This document shows positions 44,551 to 52,305 of a DNA stretch of 64,000 nucleotides, one piece after another (the first letter of the stretch is position 1; each line of letters opens with the position of its first letter). The DNA is from Candidatus Pseudobacter hemicellulosilyticus. Its GTDB lineage: Bacteria; Bacteroidota; Bacteroidia; Chitinophagales; Chitinophagaceae. A program made the position numbers and the translations under genes. The stretch is taken from positions 434,001 to 498,000 of the forward strand of contig CP119311.1 of NCBI GenBank assembly GCA_029202545.1, in the 5' to 3' direction. The notes under the pieces are model-generated. The model saw only the letters and a list, made by a program, of their open reading frames with translations, made no database searches and had not been told where the DNA came from.

Positions 44551-44843
44551 CAACAACCAGCACTCGGCGACTAATAAGTTACCATCGTTGGCTGTTCAAC
44601 AATCCAAACACCCAGACCATTGCTCCTGACAGCCGCACTGGATTTAGTTTGGATCCGGTTGCCCCTGAACCGCCGGCCGTCAGCTGCATGTGTCCTTTCC
44701 ACTGCGGCCCGCCCATCTTCCCAAATCCGTATTATAACAATTGGCCTGTTGGGGAGCGCCCGCTTGTACGGTTGTCAAAAATGATGGCCTACGCCAAGAT
44801 TTTATTTCCCCGCCCGGGATAGTTTTGTGACAAATGTATAGCC
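44551..44843. other. Intergenic stretch without recognisable features
   Basis: 293 bp between the Crp/Fnr and DinB-fold genes. No open frame, repeat or strong hairpin was found apart from the promoter element at 44820-44827. Confidence 0.5.
44820..44827 (+). promoter_or_regulatory. Promoter -7 element (TAGTTTTG) of the DinB-fold gene
   Basis: Exact TAnnTTTG match 16 bases before the ATG at 44844. No TTG lies 19-20 bases upstream. Confidence 0.4.
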
Positions 44844-45428
44844 ATGAAAAAATTTGATTCTGCTCAATTCCTGGACCAGCTGCAATCGGACGTACGCGCC
44901 ATCATCCTGCGGGTACACTACCTGCAGCAGCAGGACCCCGAAGGGTTACAGCAGTCACCCGCTTCAGGCCAATGGAGTGTGGCGCAGGTGCTGGAGCACC
45001 TCAACAGCTATTCCCGTTATTACCTGCCCGCTATTCAGCAAGCGCTGAACAACCACCAGACCAGGCCAAAAGCTCTATTCAAAGCCGGCTGGCTGGGCAA
45101 CTATTTTACCAGCATGATGCGGCCGGGACCTGAAGGCCAGGTGAAGAATAAAATGAAAGCGATGCGGGGACATATTCCTGAAGCGGATGTGGACGCCTAC
45201 CGGATCATACAGGAGTTCCTGCAACAGCAGCAGCAGTTACTGGAACTCCTGGAAACCGCCAGGAAAGCGGATCTCGGGAGGATACGCATTGCCATATCCA
45301 TTGCCCCGTTCATCAGGCTGAAGCTGGGTGATACCTTTCATTTCTTCATTGTGCATGAACAAAGGCATTTTGTGCAGATTGAAAGAGTATTAAAGGCATT
45401 GGGGACAAAGACAGCCATGCTGCAGTAA
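44844..45428 (+). CDS. DinB-fold (DinB/YfiT-like) putative metal-dependent protein
   Basis: 194 residues forming a four-helix bundle of the DinB_2 type. The metal-binding histidines are probably His53 in VAQVLEHLNSYSRYY and the pair in FFIVHEQRHFVQIERVL near residue 175. Members act as thiol-dependent transferases or hydrolases, and most are uncharacterised. It should not be confused with the DNA polymerase dinB at 41620. It is monocistronic, convergent with rimM. Confidence 0.85.
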   Translation: MKKFDSAQFLDQLQSDVRAIILRVHYLQQQDPEGLQQSPASGQWSVAQVLEHLNSYSRYYLPAIQQALNNHQTRPKALFKAGWLGNYFTSMMRPGPEGQVKNKMKAMRGHIPEADVDAYRIIQEFLQQQQQLLELLETARKADLGRIRIAISIAPFIRLKLGDTFHFFIVHEQRHFVQIERVLKALGTKTAMLQ

Positions 45429-45577
45429 AAAAATGCTGCGTTATAAGGCAACCGGCTACTATTGCCTTCGCCGGCTATCTGCCTGGTGTTTACCATAGGT
45501 AACAGATACCTGTCAATCCCCGAAGCCAGGTTACCGGACCATCTGTTGTTTCAGTAACCACGTGCAAGCACAGCGGC

Positions 45578-46093
45578 TTAGCGGAATACGTCCAGCAATC
45601 CATCCGGCAGCTCTACCACAACCTGTTTCTTTTTCTTATCTACTTTCAGCAGGCTGTCCTGGTGCATGGGGATCAGGGCTTCTTTACCGTCCAGGTCTAT
45701 CCTGCACAGCAGCTGGTGCGGCATCTCTATCACTTCCAGGATCTCGCCCAGGTCTTCTTTGCCATGAATGATATGAAAGCCCAGCAGGGAGATGGGAGCA
45801 GACTGCTCCGTGTACTGGTGGAACTCCCCTTCGGTCAGCCATACCTGCTTCTGGGTGAGCGGCCTGGCGGCCTCTTTGGTATCAATACCTTCCAGTTTGA
45901 GGAACAGTTCCTGGTCGTTCTTGATGCGAACGCTTTCCAGGAAATAAGGCAGGAACTCATCCTTTTTTGTTTCCACAAAAATGGCCTTGAGCCCTTTCAG
46001 CGTTGTTTTTTTGCCCAGCTGATGCACCAGCACCAGCTCGCCCTTTACACCGAAAGTAGCCACCAGTTTACCTATGCTGAGATAATTTGTCAT
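45578..46093 (-). CDS. rimM: Ribosome maturation factor RimM
   Basis: Binds ribosomal protein S19 and helps 30S head assembly. The start at 46093 (MTNYLSIGKLVATFGVKGEL) gives 171 residues, the normal size. The open frame extends to 46210 but that part has no likeness to the family. The N-terminal RimM beta barrel (1-90) and the PRC-barrel-like C-terminal domain (about 95-168, LLGFHIIHGKEDLGEILEVI) are both visible. It is read after rpsP, with a terminator-like hairpin between. Confidence 0.94.
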   Translation of the reverse strand: MTNYLSIGKLVATFGVKGELVLVHQLGKKTTLKGLKAIFVETKKDEFLPYFLESVRIKNDQELFLKLEGIDTKEAARPLTQKQVWLTEGEFHQYTEQSAPISLLGFHIIHGKEDLGEILEVIEMPHQLLCRIDLDGKEALIPMHQDSLLKVDKKKKQVVVELPDGLLDVFR

Positions 46094-46208
46094 ATACTTT
46101 TTTAAATCGCTGTGCCGGCCGCTGCCATCCTCAAATAAATACTGCTTATTAAGCCTGCCCTGTGGGCAGGAGGCATTGGCCGGGTGATGCAAAGCTACTG
46201 TATTCAAC

Positions 46209-46241
46209 AAAAAAAATCCCGATGATCACTCACCGGGATTT
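46209..46241 (-). terminator. Terminator between rpsP and rimM
   Basis: AAATCCCG and CGGGATTT pair over 8 bp around a 12-base loop, followed on the minus strand by eight T. It lies 24 bp past the rpsP stop and 115 bp before the rimM start, so rimM gets reduced readthrough or its own promoter. Confidence 0.8.
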
Positions 46242-46264
46242 CAATTCTTTAATCCATGTGCTAA

Positions 46265-46693
46265 TTAGGATTCGTTTCCTCTCACCCTTTGCGGAGGAGC
46301 CATCGGGCGGCGGGGACGACGATCTTTGGCATTAGCTTCCTGGCGCTTTTTCATTTGCGCTTCATGCTCTGAATGCCATTTCTGGAATTTCTCCATAGCA
46401 GCAGCATCATCGAACAGACCGAGCTTCACACCACGCAGCAGGTGTTTCAGATACAGTACGCCCTTGAAAGAAAGGATCCTGCGAACAGTATCGGTAGGCT
46501 GAGCACCTTTGTGCAGCCAATCCAATGCTTTCTGGCGGTCCAGTTGAATGGAAGCCGGCACTGTCAGCGGGTTGTACGTACCTAATTTCTGAATGAATTT
46601 TCCATCTCTCGGGGAGCGGGCGTCGGCTACTACGATGAAGTAGAAAGGTCTTTTCTTAGACCCATGACGTTGCAGTCTGATTTTTACTGGCAT
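46265..46693 (-). CDS. rpsP: 30S ribosomal protein S16
   Basis: 142 residues. The first 80 or so are the S16 core (MPVKIRLQRHGSKKRPFYF, DGKFIQKLGTYNPL). The remaining 60 form a charged Lys/Arg/Gln-rich extension ending in MAPPQRVRGNES. Long C-terminal tails on S16 are known in Bacteroidota. It has a textbook promoter 65 bases upstream. Confidence 0.96.
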   Translation of the reverse strand: MPVKIRLQRHGSKKRPFYFIVVADARSPRDGKFIQKLGTYNPLTVPASIQLDRQKALDWLHKGAQPTDTVRRILSFKGVLYLKHLLRGVKLGLFDDAAAMEKFQKWHSEHEAQMKKRQEANAKDRRPRRPMAPPQRVRGNES

Positions 46694-46757
46694 TTTAAAT
46701 AGACATTTAAATGCGTGAACAAATAGGGTTACAATGTTAAAAAACTATCAAGGAGTG

Positions 46758-46787
46758 CAAAGGTAGCAATCCGGGCGATATGGCCAA
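46758..46787 (-). promoter_or_regulatory. Promoter of rpsP
   Basis: On the minus strand TTG (46787-46785), exactly 19 bases, then TACCTTTG (46765-46758). This is a perfect match to the Bacteroidota consensus. The 5' leader would be about 58 bases. Confidence 0.8.
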
Positions 46788-46830
46788 ATTTAATACAATT
46801 TGCAAAAAAAACCGTCGTAGTGAATAAAAA

Positions 46831-48150
46831 TTAACGGCGTCCCATGCCCATTTTGCCCATGGGCATTTTATTCATCATTTTCATCATCTGCTTCATCTGA
46901 TCAAACTGTTTCAGGAAGGCGTTGAGCTCATTCAGGTCTTTACCTGCGCCTTTGGCAATCCGTGTTTTACGCTTTGGATCAATCAGATCGGGGTTAGCCC
47001 TTTCCTGGGGAGTCATGGAGTTGATGAGGGCCTCAATACCCTTGAAGGCATCATCACTGATATCAATGTCTTTCACCGCTTTACCAACGCCGGGGATCAT
47101 ACCGAGCAGGTCTTTGATATTCCCCATCTTTTTGATCTGCTCCAGCTGCTGTTTGAAATCTTCGAAATCAAACTGGTTCTTGCGGATCTTTTTTTCCAGT
47201 TTACGCGCCTGATCCTCATCAAATTGGGCCTGGGCCTTCTCTACCAGGGTGGTAATATCACCCATACCCAGGATCCGCTGCGCCATCCGTTCCGGATAGA
47301 ACACGTCCAGGGTATCCATTTTCTCGCCGCTGCTCACAAATTTGATGGGCTTTTCCACCGTATACTTGATGGACAGGGCGGCGCCACCACGGGTATCACC
47401 GTCCAGTTTGGTCAGCACCACGCCGGAAAAGTCCAGGCGGTCGTTGAAGGCCTTGGCGGTGTTCACCGCATCCTGGCCCGTCATGGAATCCACCACAAAG
47501 AGGATCTCCTGGGGACTCACGGCCTTTTTCACGTTGGCCACTTCGGTCATCATGACCTCATCCACGGCCAGGCGGCCGGCGGTATCGATAATGAGTACGT
47601 TCTTGTTCTTTGCCCGGGCGTCCTTCACCGCATTCTCGGCAATGGCCACCGCGTTCTTGTTGTCGGGCTCGCTGTATACTTCCACGCCGATCTGTTCACC
47701 CAGCACTTTCAGCTGGTCGATGGCCGCAGGACGGTAGATATCAGCCGCCACCAGCATGGGCGACAGGCCCTTCCTGGTCTTGAGGTAATTGGCCAGCTTG
47801 GCGCTGAAAGTGGTTTTACCGGAACCCTGCAGACCCGCAATCAGGATCACAGCAGGATTTCCCTTGGAATTGAACACACTCTCCGAGCCGCCCATCAGGG
47901 ATACCAGCTCGTCCTTTACGATCTTGACCATCAGCTGGCCGGGACTTACCGCCGTCAGCACTTTCTGGCCCATGGCCTCATCCTTTATCTTATCAGTAAA
48001 CTCTTTGGCAATTTTATAGTTGACGTCCGCATCCACCAGGGCGCGACGTATATCCTTTACCGTTGCAGCAATATTCAGCTCGGTGATCCGGCCTTCCCCT
48101 TTGATCTGTTTAAAGGCGGACTCTAATTTCTCGGTTAAACTCTGGAACAT
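46831..48150 (-). CDS. ffh: Signal recognition particle protein Ffh
   Basis: GTPase of the signal recognition particle that binds signal sequences and SRP RNA and sends ribosomes to the membrane. It has 439 residues: N domain 1-85; G domain with GLQGSGKTTFSAKLA near 107, DTAGR near 191 and TKLDGDTRGG near 246; and a Met-rich M domain from about 300 (FDQMKQMMKMMNKMPMGKMG) that binds RNA and signal peptides. Its promoter and 5' hairpin lie upstream. Confidence 0.97.
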   Translation of the reverse strand: MFQSLTEKLESAFKQIKGEGRITELNIAATVKDIRRALVDADVNYKIAKEFTDKIKDEAMGQKVLTAVSPGQLMVKIVKDELVSLMGGSESVFNSKGNPAVILIAGLQGSGKTTFSAKLANYLKTRKGLSPMLVAADIYRPAAIDQLKVLGEQIGVEVYSEPDNKNAVAIAENAVKDARAKNKNVLIIDTAGRLAVDEVMMTEVANVKKAVSPQEILFVVDSMTGQDAVNTAKAFNDRLDFSGVVLTKLDGDTRGGAALSIKYTVEKPIKFVSSGEKMDTLDVFYPERMAQRILGMGDITTLVEKAQAQFDEDQARKLEKKIRKNQFDFEDFKQQLEQIKKMGNIKDLLGMIPGVGKAVKDIDISDDAFKGIEALINSMTPQERANPDLIDPKRKTRIAKGAGKDLNELNAFLKQFDQMKQMMKMMNKMPMGKMGMGRR

Positions 48151-48184
48151 GTTGTTGAATGGTTTTCGCTATTTCCTCAAAACG

Positions 48185-48215
48185 CGAAGGTGAATGTAGG
48201 GTACATTCACCTTCG
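48185..48215 (-). other. 14-bp perfect stem-loop at the 5' end of the ffh transcript
   Basis: CGAAGGTGAATGTA and TACATTCACCTTCG pair perfectly around GGG. It lies between the ffh promoter (48221-48228) and the ffh start (48150). There is no T-run, so it is less like a terminator of rpoD and more like a leader structure. Confidence 0.65.
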
Positions 48216-48220
48216 GCTTG

Positions 48221-48228
48221 CAAATTTA
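48221..48228 (-). promoter_or_regulatory. Promoter -7 element (TAAATTTG) of ffh
   Basis: Exact TAnnTTTG match on the minus strand. Nineteen bases upstream is TTT instead of TTG. The expected transcription start is near 48215, the first base of the hairpin. Confidence 0.5.
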
Positions 48229-48282
48229 CAGTAAGATTATGAAGTGTAAAGTTTCTTTCCGGTATTTAAGTTTTAGGGTGCT

Positions 48283-49152
48283 TTATACGCCCAGGTAGCC
48301 GCGGAGGGCTTTGGACCTTGAATTGGTTCTCAGTTTGGTAATGGCCTTGTCCTTGATCTGCCGCACCCGCTCCCGGGTCAGATTGAATTTATCGCCAATA
48401 TCTTCCAGGCTCATGGGGTGGTCTACCCCTATCCCGAAGAAATAGCAGATCACCTCTTTCTGCCGGTCCGTCAGCATTTTCATGCTCCGCTCAATCTCCT
48501 GTTTCAGGGATTCAGTATGCTCAATATTGGTGTTGGCCCGCTCTGCATTGGGGTTTTCCAGCACATCCACCAGGGTATTGTCCTCCCCTTCAGAGAGCGG
48601 CGTGTCCATACTGACATGGCGGGCCGCAATGCCCAGGGTGGCTGACACCTCGTCCGTCTCCAGCTCCAGCAGCTCAGCCAGTTCCTCCGGCGACGGCTCC
48701 CGCTCAAACTCCTGCTCCAGCTGCGAGAACGCTTTCTGGATCTTGTTGGTGAGGCCTACTTTATTGAGGGGAAGACGAACAATACGGGATTGCTCCGCCA
48801 GCGCCTGCAGGATACTCTGTCGTATCCACCAGACAGCGTAGGAGATGAATTTAAAGCCCCGGGTCTCATCAAAGCGCTGTGCAGCTTTGATAAGCCCTAA
48901 ATTCCCCTCATTGATGAGGTCCGGTAATGATAAGCCCTGGTTCTGGTATTGTTTGGCGACGGAAACGACGAAACGGAGGTTGGCTTTGGTGAGCTTGTCC
49001 AGCGCGGTTTGGTCTCCCTGCTTGATTCTACGGGCCAGGCGCACTTCTTCTTCAGGGCTGATCAATTCTACTTTTCCGATCTCCTGCAAATACTTCTCAA
49101 GGCTCTGAGATTCACGATTCGTGATCGACTTCGTGATCTTGAGTTGACGCAT
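48283..49152 (-). CDS. rpoD: Primary RNA polymerase sigma factor, RpoD/SigA
   Basis: Housekeeping sigma factor. The start at 49152 (MRQLKITKSITNRESQSLEK) matches the usual N-terminus of Bacteroidota primary sigma factors; an ATG two codons earlier is possible. About 289 residues: region 1.2 (YLQEIGKVELISPEEEVRLA), region 2 (NLGLIKAAQRFDETRGFKF, AVWWIRQSI), region 3, and region 4 with the helix-turn-helix (LEDIGDKFNLTRERVRQIKD). Region 1.1 is absent, as is typical for the phylum. It should recognise the TTG/TAnnTTTG promoters in this window. Confidence 0.96.
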   Translation of the reverse strand: MRQLKITKSITNRESQSLEKYLQEIGKVELISPEEEVRLARRIKQGDQTALDKLTKANLRFVVSVAKQYQNQGLSLPDLINEGNLGLIKAAQRFDETRGFKFISYAVWWIRQSILQALAEQSRIVRLPLNKVGLTNKIQKAFSQLEQEFEREPSPEELAELLELETDEVSATLGIAARHVSMDTPLSEGEDNTLVDVLENPNAERANTNIEHTESLKQEIERSMKMLTDRQKEVICYFFGIGVDHPMSLEDIGDKFNLTRERVRQIKDKAITKLRTNSRSKALRGYLGV

Positions 49153-49471
49153 ACTCATAGGTAGAGGTAGTTAAAGGGTTTATAAGGTTTAATGGTTACA
49201 TGGTCAATGCCTTAGAGAAACGCAGGAATGCCTCTTTTCTTATGTTACTGATCATCAAGTTTTAAAAGCCCGTATCAGCAATATAACGATTTTTAGGGCA
49301 AATGCCAAAAAAATCCTTACTAACCCGCTGGTTACCAGCCAGTTTATGTTTTTTGTCAATTTCCGGACCGCCAACCCCCTCCCCAGGGGCCAATAAAAAA
49401 TTTTTGGGGTTCTATTATTTTTCTATTATTGCAAGACAGGTAATATAAATAGTTCAATTTATAAGGAGTAG
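49153..49471. other. Intergenic region between divergent rpoD and the START-like gene
   Basis: 319 bp without a gene. It contains a 13-base palindrome GCTGGT-T-ACCAGC at 49327-49339, a near-consensus promoter for the plus-strand gene (TTG, 17 bases, TATTATTG ending near 49433), and an AAGGAG Shine-Dalgarno at 49463-49468. No exact promoter for rpoD was found. Confidence 0.5.
49463..49468 (+). promoter_or_regulatory. Shine-Dalgarno site of the START-like gene
   Basis: AAGGAG ends 3 bases before the ATG at 49472. This is notable because almost all other genes in the window lack such a site. Confidence 0.5.
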
Positions 49472-49852
49472 ATGAGTAAGAAACAACAATTTACGTTAGA
49501 GTTCCCGTTAAGATGTTCTCCTTCCATTTTATACGAGTTCCTCAGTACGCCCGCCGGACTGCAGGAATGGTTTGCCGATAAAGTGGACGAGCGCGATAGT
49601 GTTTTCAGTTTCTCCTGGAACGGCACCACTGACAGAGCCGAAGTCACCGAAAGCGAAGAAGATAAATTCATCCGATTTCACTGGCTGCATATGCCCGCTG
49701 ATGAATATTTTGAGTTCCGCATAGAAAAATCTGAGGTCACCAACCAAACGATCCTGGTGATTAAGGATTTTGCAGAAAAAGGAGAAGTAAAAGACCAAAG
49801 CCAGCTCTGGGGTTACCAGGTTAAAGACCTGTTACACCGGCTCGGTAATTAA
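49472..49852 (+). CDS. START-like (SRPBCC-fold) domain protein
   Basis: 126 residues forming one helix-grip fold: FTLEFPLRCSPSILYEFLST at the start, GLQEWFADKVDERD, SFSWNGTTDRAEV and a C-terminal helix (SQLWGYQVKDLLHRLG). Such small START-like proteins are common in Bacteroidota near rpoD or ribosome genes; ligand and role are unknown. Its stop overlaps the stop of the convergent unknown gene by 4 bp. Confidence 0.85.
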   Translation: MSKKQQFTLEFPLRCSPSILYEFLSTPAGLQEWFADKVDERDSVFSFSWNGTTDRAEVTESEEDKFIRFHWLHMPADEYFEFRIEKSEVTNQTILVIKDFAEKGEVKDQSQLWGYQVKDLLHRLGN

Positions 49853-50451
49853 TCCGATAGAGACTGAAAAACTACCCGAAGCAGCCCGGTCAGTAACACT
49901 ACTGACTGGTCCCACTGCTCGAGCGCGATCCTGGAAGACAACTTACAGAATTCACCTGCCATTAAGATCCTTTCTATGGCGGTATCTTCCATGGCTGTCA
50001 GAGCCCGGTAATTTTCCGTTGAAAAATCGTGCTGCCACTCGTCTTCCCCCACACTGATATAAAAATCATATTGCCGCAATAAGGACAGCCGCTGCATCAG
50101 CACAGGCGCATACTGTGTTTTATACTGCCCCCGCAAATGAAGGGTGACACTGAAAAAATGTCCCCACCAGAAGAGGGTGCGCACCGCAAAGATGTCCGTC
50201 TTCCCAAACACCCGCGGGTAATCCAGGATCACGTAGGGCAGCCCCTGGTACTTCTCCCCTTTTGCTATTTTGGGGGAGAACCGGAACAATTCCGCCGGCC
50301 AGACACCCTGCTCCAGCATCGGCCGCAACTCCTGCGCCACCTCGCCCAGCAGGGCCACCGCCTGCTCCATGATCCGATTCTTTGTTAAAAGCAAATGAGC
50401 ATTCTGAACCAATGTTAATTCCTCTGCTGAAAGCTGTATTTTTGTCGACAT
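49849..50451 (-). CDS. Conserved-looking protein of unknown function
   Basis: Start at 50451 (MSTKIQLSAEELTLVQNAHL); the frame is open 8 codons further. 200 residues, predicted mostly helical, no signal peptide and no membrane segment. It contains PYVILDYPRVFGKTDIFAVR and a W/F-rich patch (TLFWWGHFFSVTLHL). No family is recognised. It is convergent with the START-like gene and divergent from lptF. Confidence 0.75.
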   Translation of the reverse strand: MSTKIQLSAEELTLVQNAHLLLTKNRIMEQAVALLGEVAQELRPMLEQGVWPAELFRFSPKIAKGEKYQGLPYVILDYPRVFGKTDIFAVRTLFWWGHFFSVTLHLRGQYKTQYAPVLMQRLSLLRQYDFYISVGEDEWQHDFSTENYRALTAMEDTAIERILMAGEFCKLSSRIALEQWDQSVVLLTGLLRVVFQSLSD

Positions 50452-50494
50452 GCGCCTGGATTTCGTGATCCACACCCTCGGGTGCGGTTATTGA
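50437..50494 (+). promoter_or_regulatory. Promoter -7 element and possible 14-codon leader ORF upstream of lptF
   Basis: TATTTTTG at 50437-50444 is followed 5 bases later by an ATG (50450) that opens a 14-codon frame, MRLDFVIHTLGCGY, with its stop at 50492-50494. The lptF start lies 41 bases further. The promoter is plausible; translation of the short frame is speculative. Confidence 0.3.
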
Positions 50495-50535
50495 TAGGAC
50501 TTTCAGGAACGTTTCAAGGTAAAATTAACTGAATA

Positions 50536-52098
50536 GTGTTCAAGAAACTCGACATACTGGTCGTGAAAGCCTTTATCGGCCCCTTCATCGCCACTTTCTT
50601 CCTTACCCTCTTTGTACTGATCCTCCAGTTCTTCTGGCTCTGGATCGACGACTACGTTGGCAAAGGCATTGACGGTATAACTGTCATCCGGCTGGTCATT
50701 TACCTCAGCGCCACCCTGGTGCCCCTGGCCATGCCCCTGGCCGTTCTCCTCTCTTCCATTATGACCTTTGGTAACCTGGGTGAGACCTTTGAACTGGTAG
50801 CCATCAAATCCGCCGGTATCGGCCTGCTCCGCTTCATGCGCCCCCTGCTGGTTGTATCCATCCTGTTTTCCGGCATGGCCTTCCTCTTCAACAACTATGT
50901 GATCCCCATCGCCAACCTGAAGATGAAGACCCTGCACAATGACCTGGTCAATAAACGCCCTGCCTTTGACCTCAAAGAAGGGGTTTTCTATACCACCATT
51001 CCCGGTTTTGCCATCAAAGTGGCTAAAAAAGAACAGGACTCAGTTCTCCAGGACGTGGTGATCTATGAGCAGAACCTGGAACTCCAGGATAATATTGTAG
51101 TAGCAGAAAAAGGCATCATGCGGGTAACACCTGACAAACGCTTCCTGGAATTCACCCTGCTGGACGGCTGGCGGTACCAGGAGGATGGCCCCCGCAATAC
51201 CATCAATACCCAGTATATCCGCCTTGGCTTTAAGGAATATAAAAAAGTCCTGGACCTGAGCGCCCTGCAGTTCAACCCCACATCCGACAGTGTGTTCAAG
51301 AACCGTTATGAAATGCTGAGCGTACGCCAGCTGGGCATTATGATAGACTCGCTGAAGAAAGGCCAGCAGCTTTTTGAGACCCGCAGCCGCCGTGATATGC
51401 AGATCTACCTGGACTTCGCCCGGTTTATTGATACCGGCTGGATCACCCCCAAAACGCCGTTGGCCAAACTTGACGTAGACTCATTCTATAAATGGCTTCC
51501 GGACAGCGCCCGCTTCTCCGTGCTGGAGCAGGCCGCCTCTTATGCAGGCTCCGTGAAAACTTCCCTGGAAGGCACTGCCATTGACTATGAAATGAAGCGC
51601 AAGGACCTGCGCATGCACCAGATGACCTGGCACGAAAAGTTCACCATGTCCATCGCCGTACTCGTGCTGTTCCTGATTGGCGCCCCGCTGGGTTCCATTG
51701 TGCGCAAAGGCGGTATTGGTACCCCCGTGGTCTTTGCCGTGATCTTTTTCGTGATCTTCTTCCTGCTGAACAACTTCGGGAAAAAATTTGTCAAGGAAGA
51801 TGTGCTGCCGCCCTTTACCGGCATGTGGCTGGCCACCATGGTGCTGCTGCCCATTGGCTTTTTCCTGATCTGGAAAGCCCTGGATGACTCGCAGCTTTTT
51901 AATAAGGAATTCTACTTCCGGATCTTGAGAGCCGTCAAAAAGAATATGCCGCAAAAAGCGAAGGCCATGCCGGCCATTGCTGCTGCAGAAGAAACAGCCA
52001 CGGACCATGATACCCCTGAGACTTCAACCAGCACAGGCGAAGTTGCAGACATTGCCGGAGAAGCAACTGATGATGTCCAGCAAAAAGATCCATCCTGA
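50536..52098 (+). CDS. LptF/LptG family lipopolysaccharide-export permease
   Basis: 520 residues, GTG start at 50536. It is a YjgP/YjgQ-type permease of the inner-membrane LPS extractor that works with LptB and LptC. Two membrane segments come first (about 12-40 and 55-85), a third near 98-125, then a periplasmic beta-jellyroll-like domain (about 130-350), three further segments (about 370-470), and an acidic, Ala/Thr-rich cytoplasmic tail (470-520). LSSIMTFGNLGETFELVAIK is the typical cytoplasmic loop. Whether it is the F or the G partner is not clear. Confidence 0.9.
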   Translation: MFKKLDILVVKAFIGPFIATFFLTLFVLILQFFWLWIDDYVGKGIDGITVIRLVIYLSATLVPLAMPLAVLLSSIMTFGNLGETFELVAIKSAGIGLLRFMRPLLVVSILFSGMAFLFNNYVIPIANLKMKTLHNDLVNKRPAFDLKEGVFYTTIPGFAIKVAKKEQDSVLQDVVIYEQNLELQDNIVVAEKGIMRVTPDKRFLEFTLLDGWRYQEDGPRNTINTQYIRLGFKEYKKVLDLSALQFNPTSDSVFKNRYEMLSVRQLGIMIDSLKKGQQLFETRSRRDMQIYLDFARFIDTGWITPKTPLAKLDVDSFYKWLPDSARFSVLEQAASYAGSVKTSLEGTAIDYEMKRKDLRMHQMTWHEKFTMSIAVLVLFLIGAPLGSIVRKGGIGTPVVFAVIFFVIFFLLNNFGKKFVKEDVLPPFTGMWLATMVLLPIGFFLIWKALDDSQLFNKEFYFRILRAVKKNMPQKAKAMPAIAAAEETATDHDTPETSTSTGEVADIAGEATDDVQQKDPS

Positions 52099-52305
52099 TC
52101 TCCTGAACTCCCTTCAGCCTGTCAAGGATCGCAATGGGGGCAATACATTTGCTACCATGTTATCAGCCTTCTGACTAATCCACTACAAGAAAAGGCTACA
52201 GGGAACCCTATTGTTTTCCTGTACCAGAACCCGAATTGCTATCATAGTAAAACTTCCGGACCTGCTGAGCCAGGCTATGCGTTGAGCTTACCTGGCAGCT
52301 GCTTC

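Noticed and set aside
44551..44843. Decayed gene or tRNA in this gap
   Set aside because: No open frame with family likeness and no tRNA-type arms or T-loop sequence were found.
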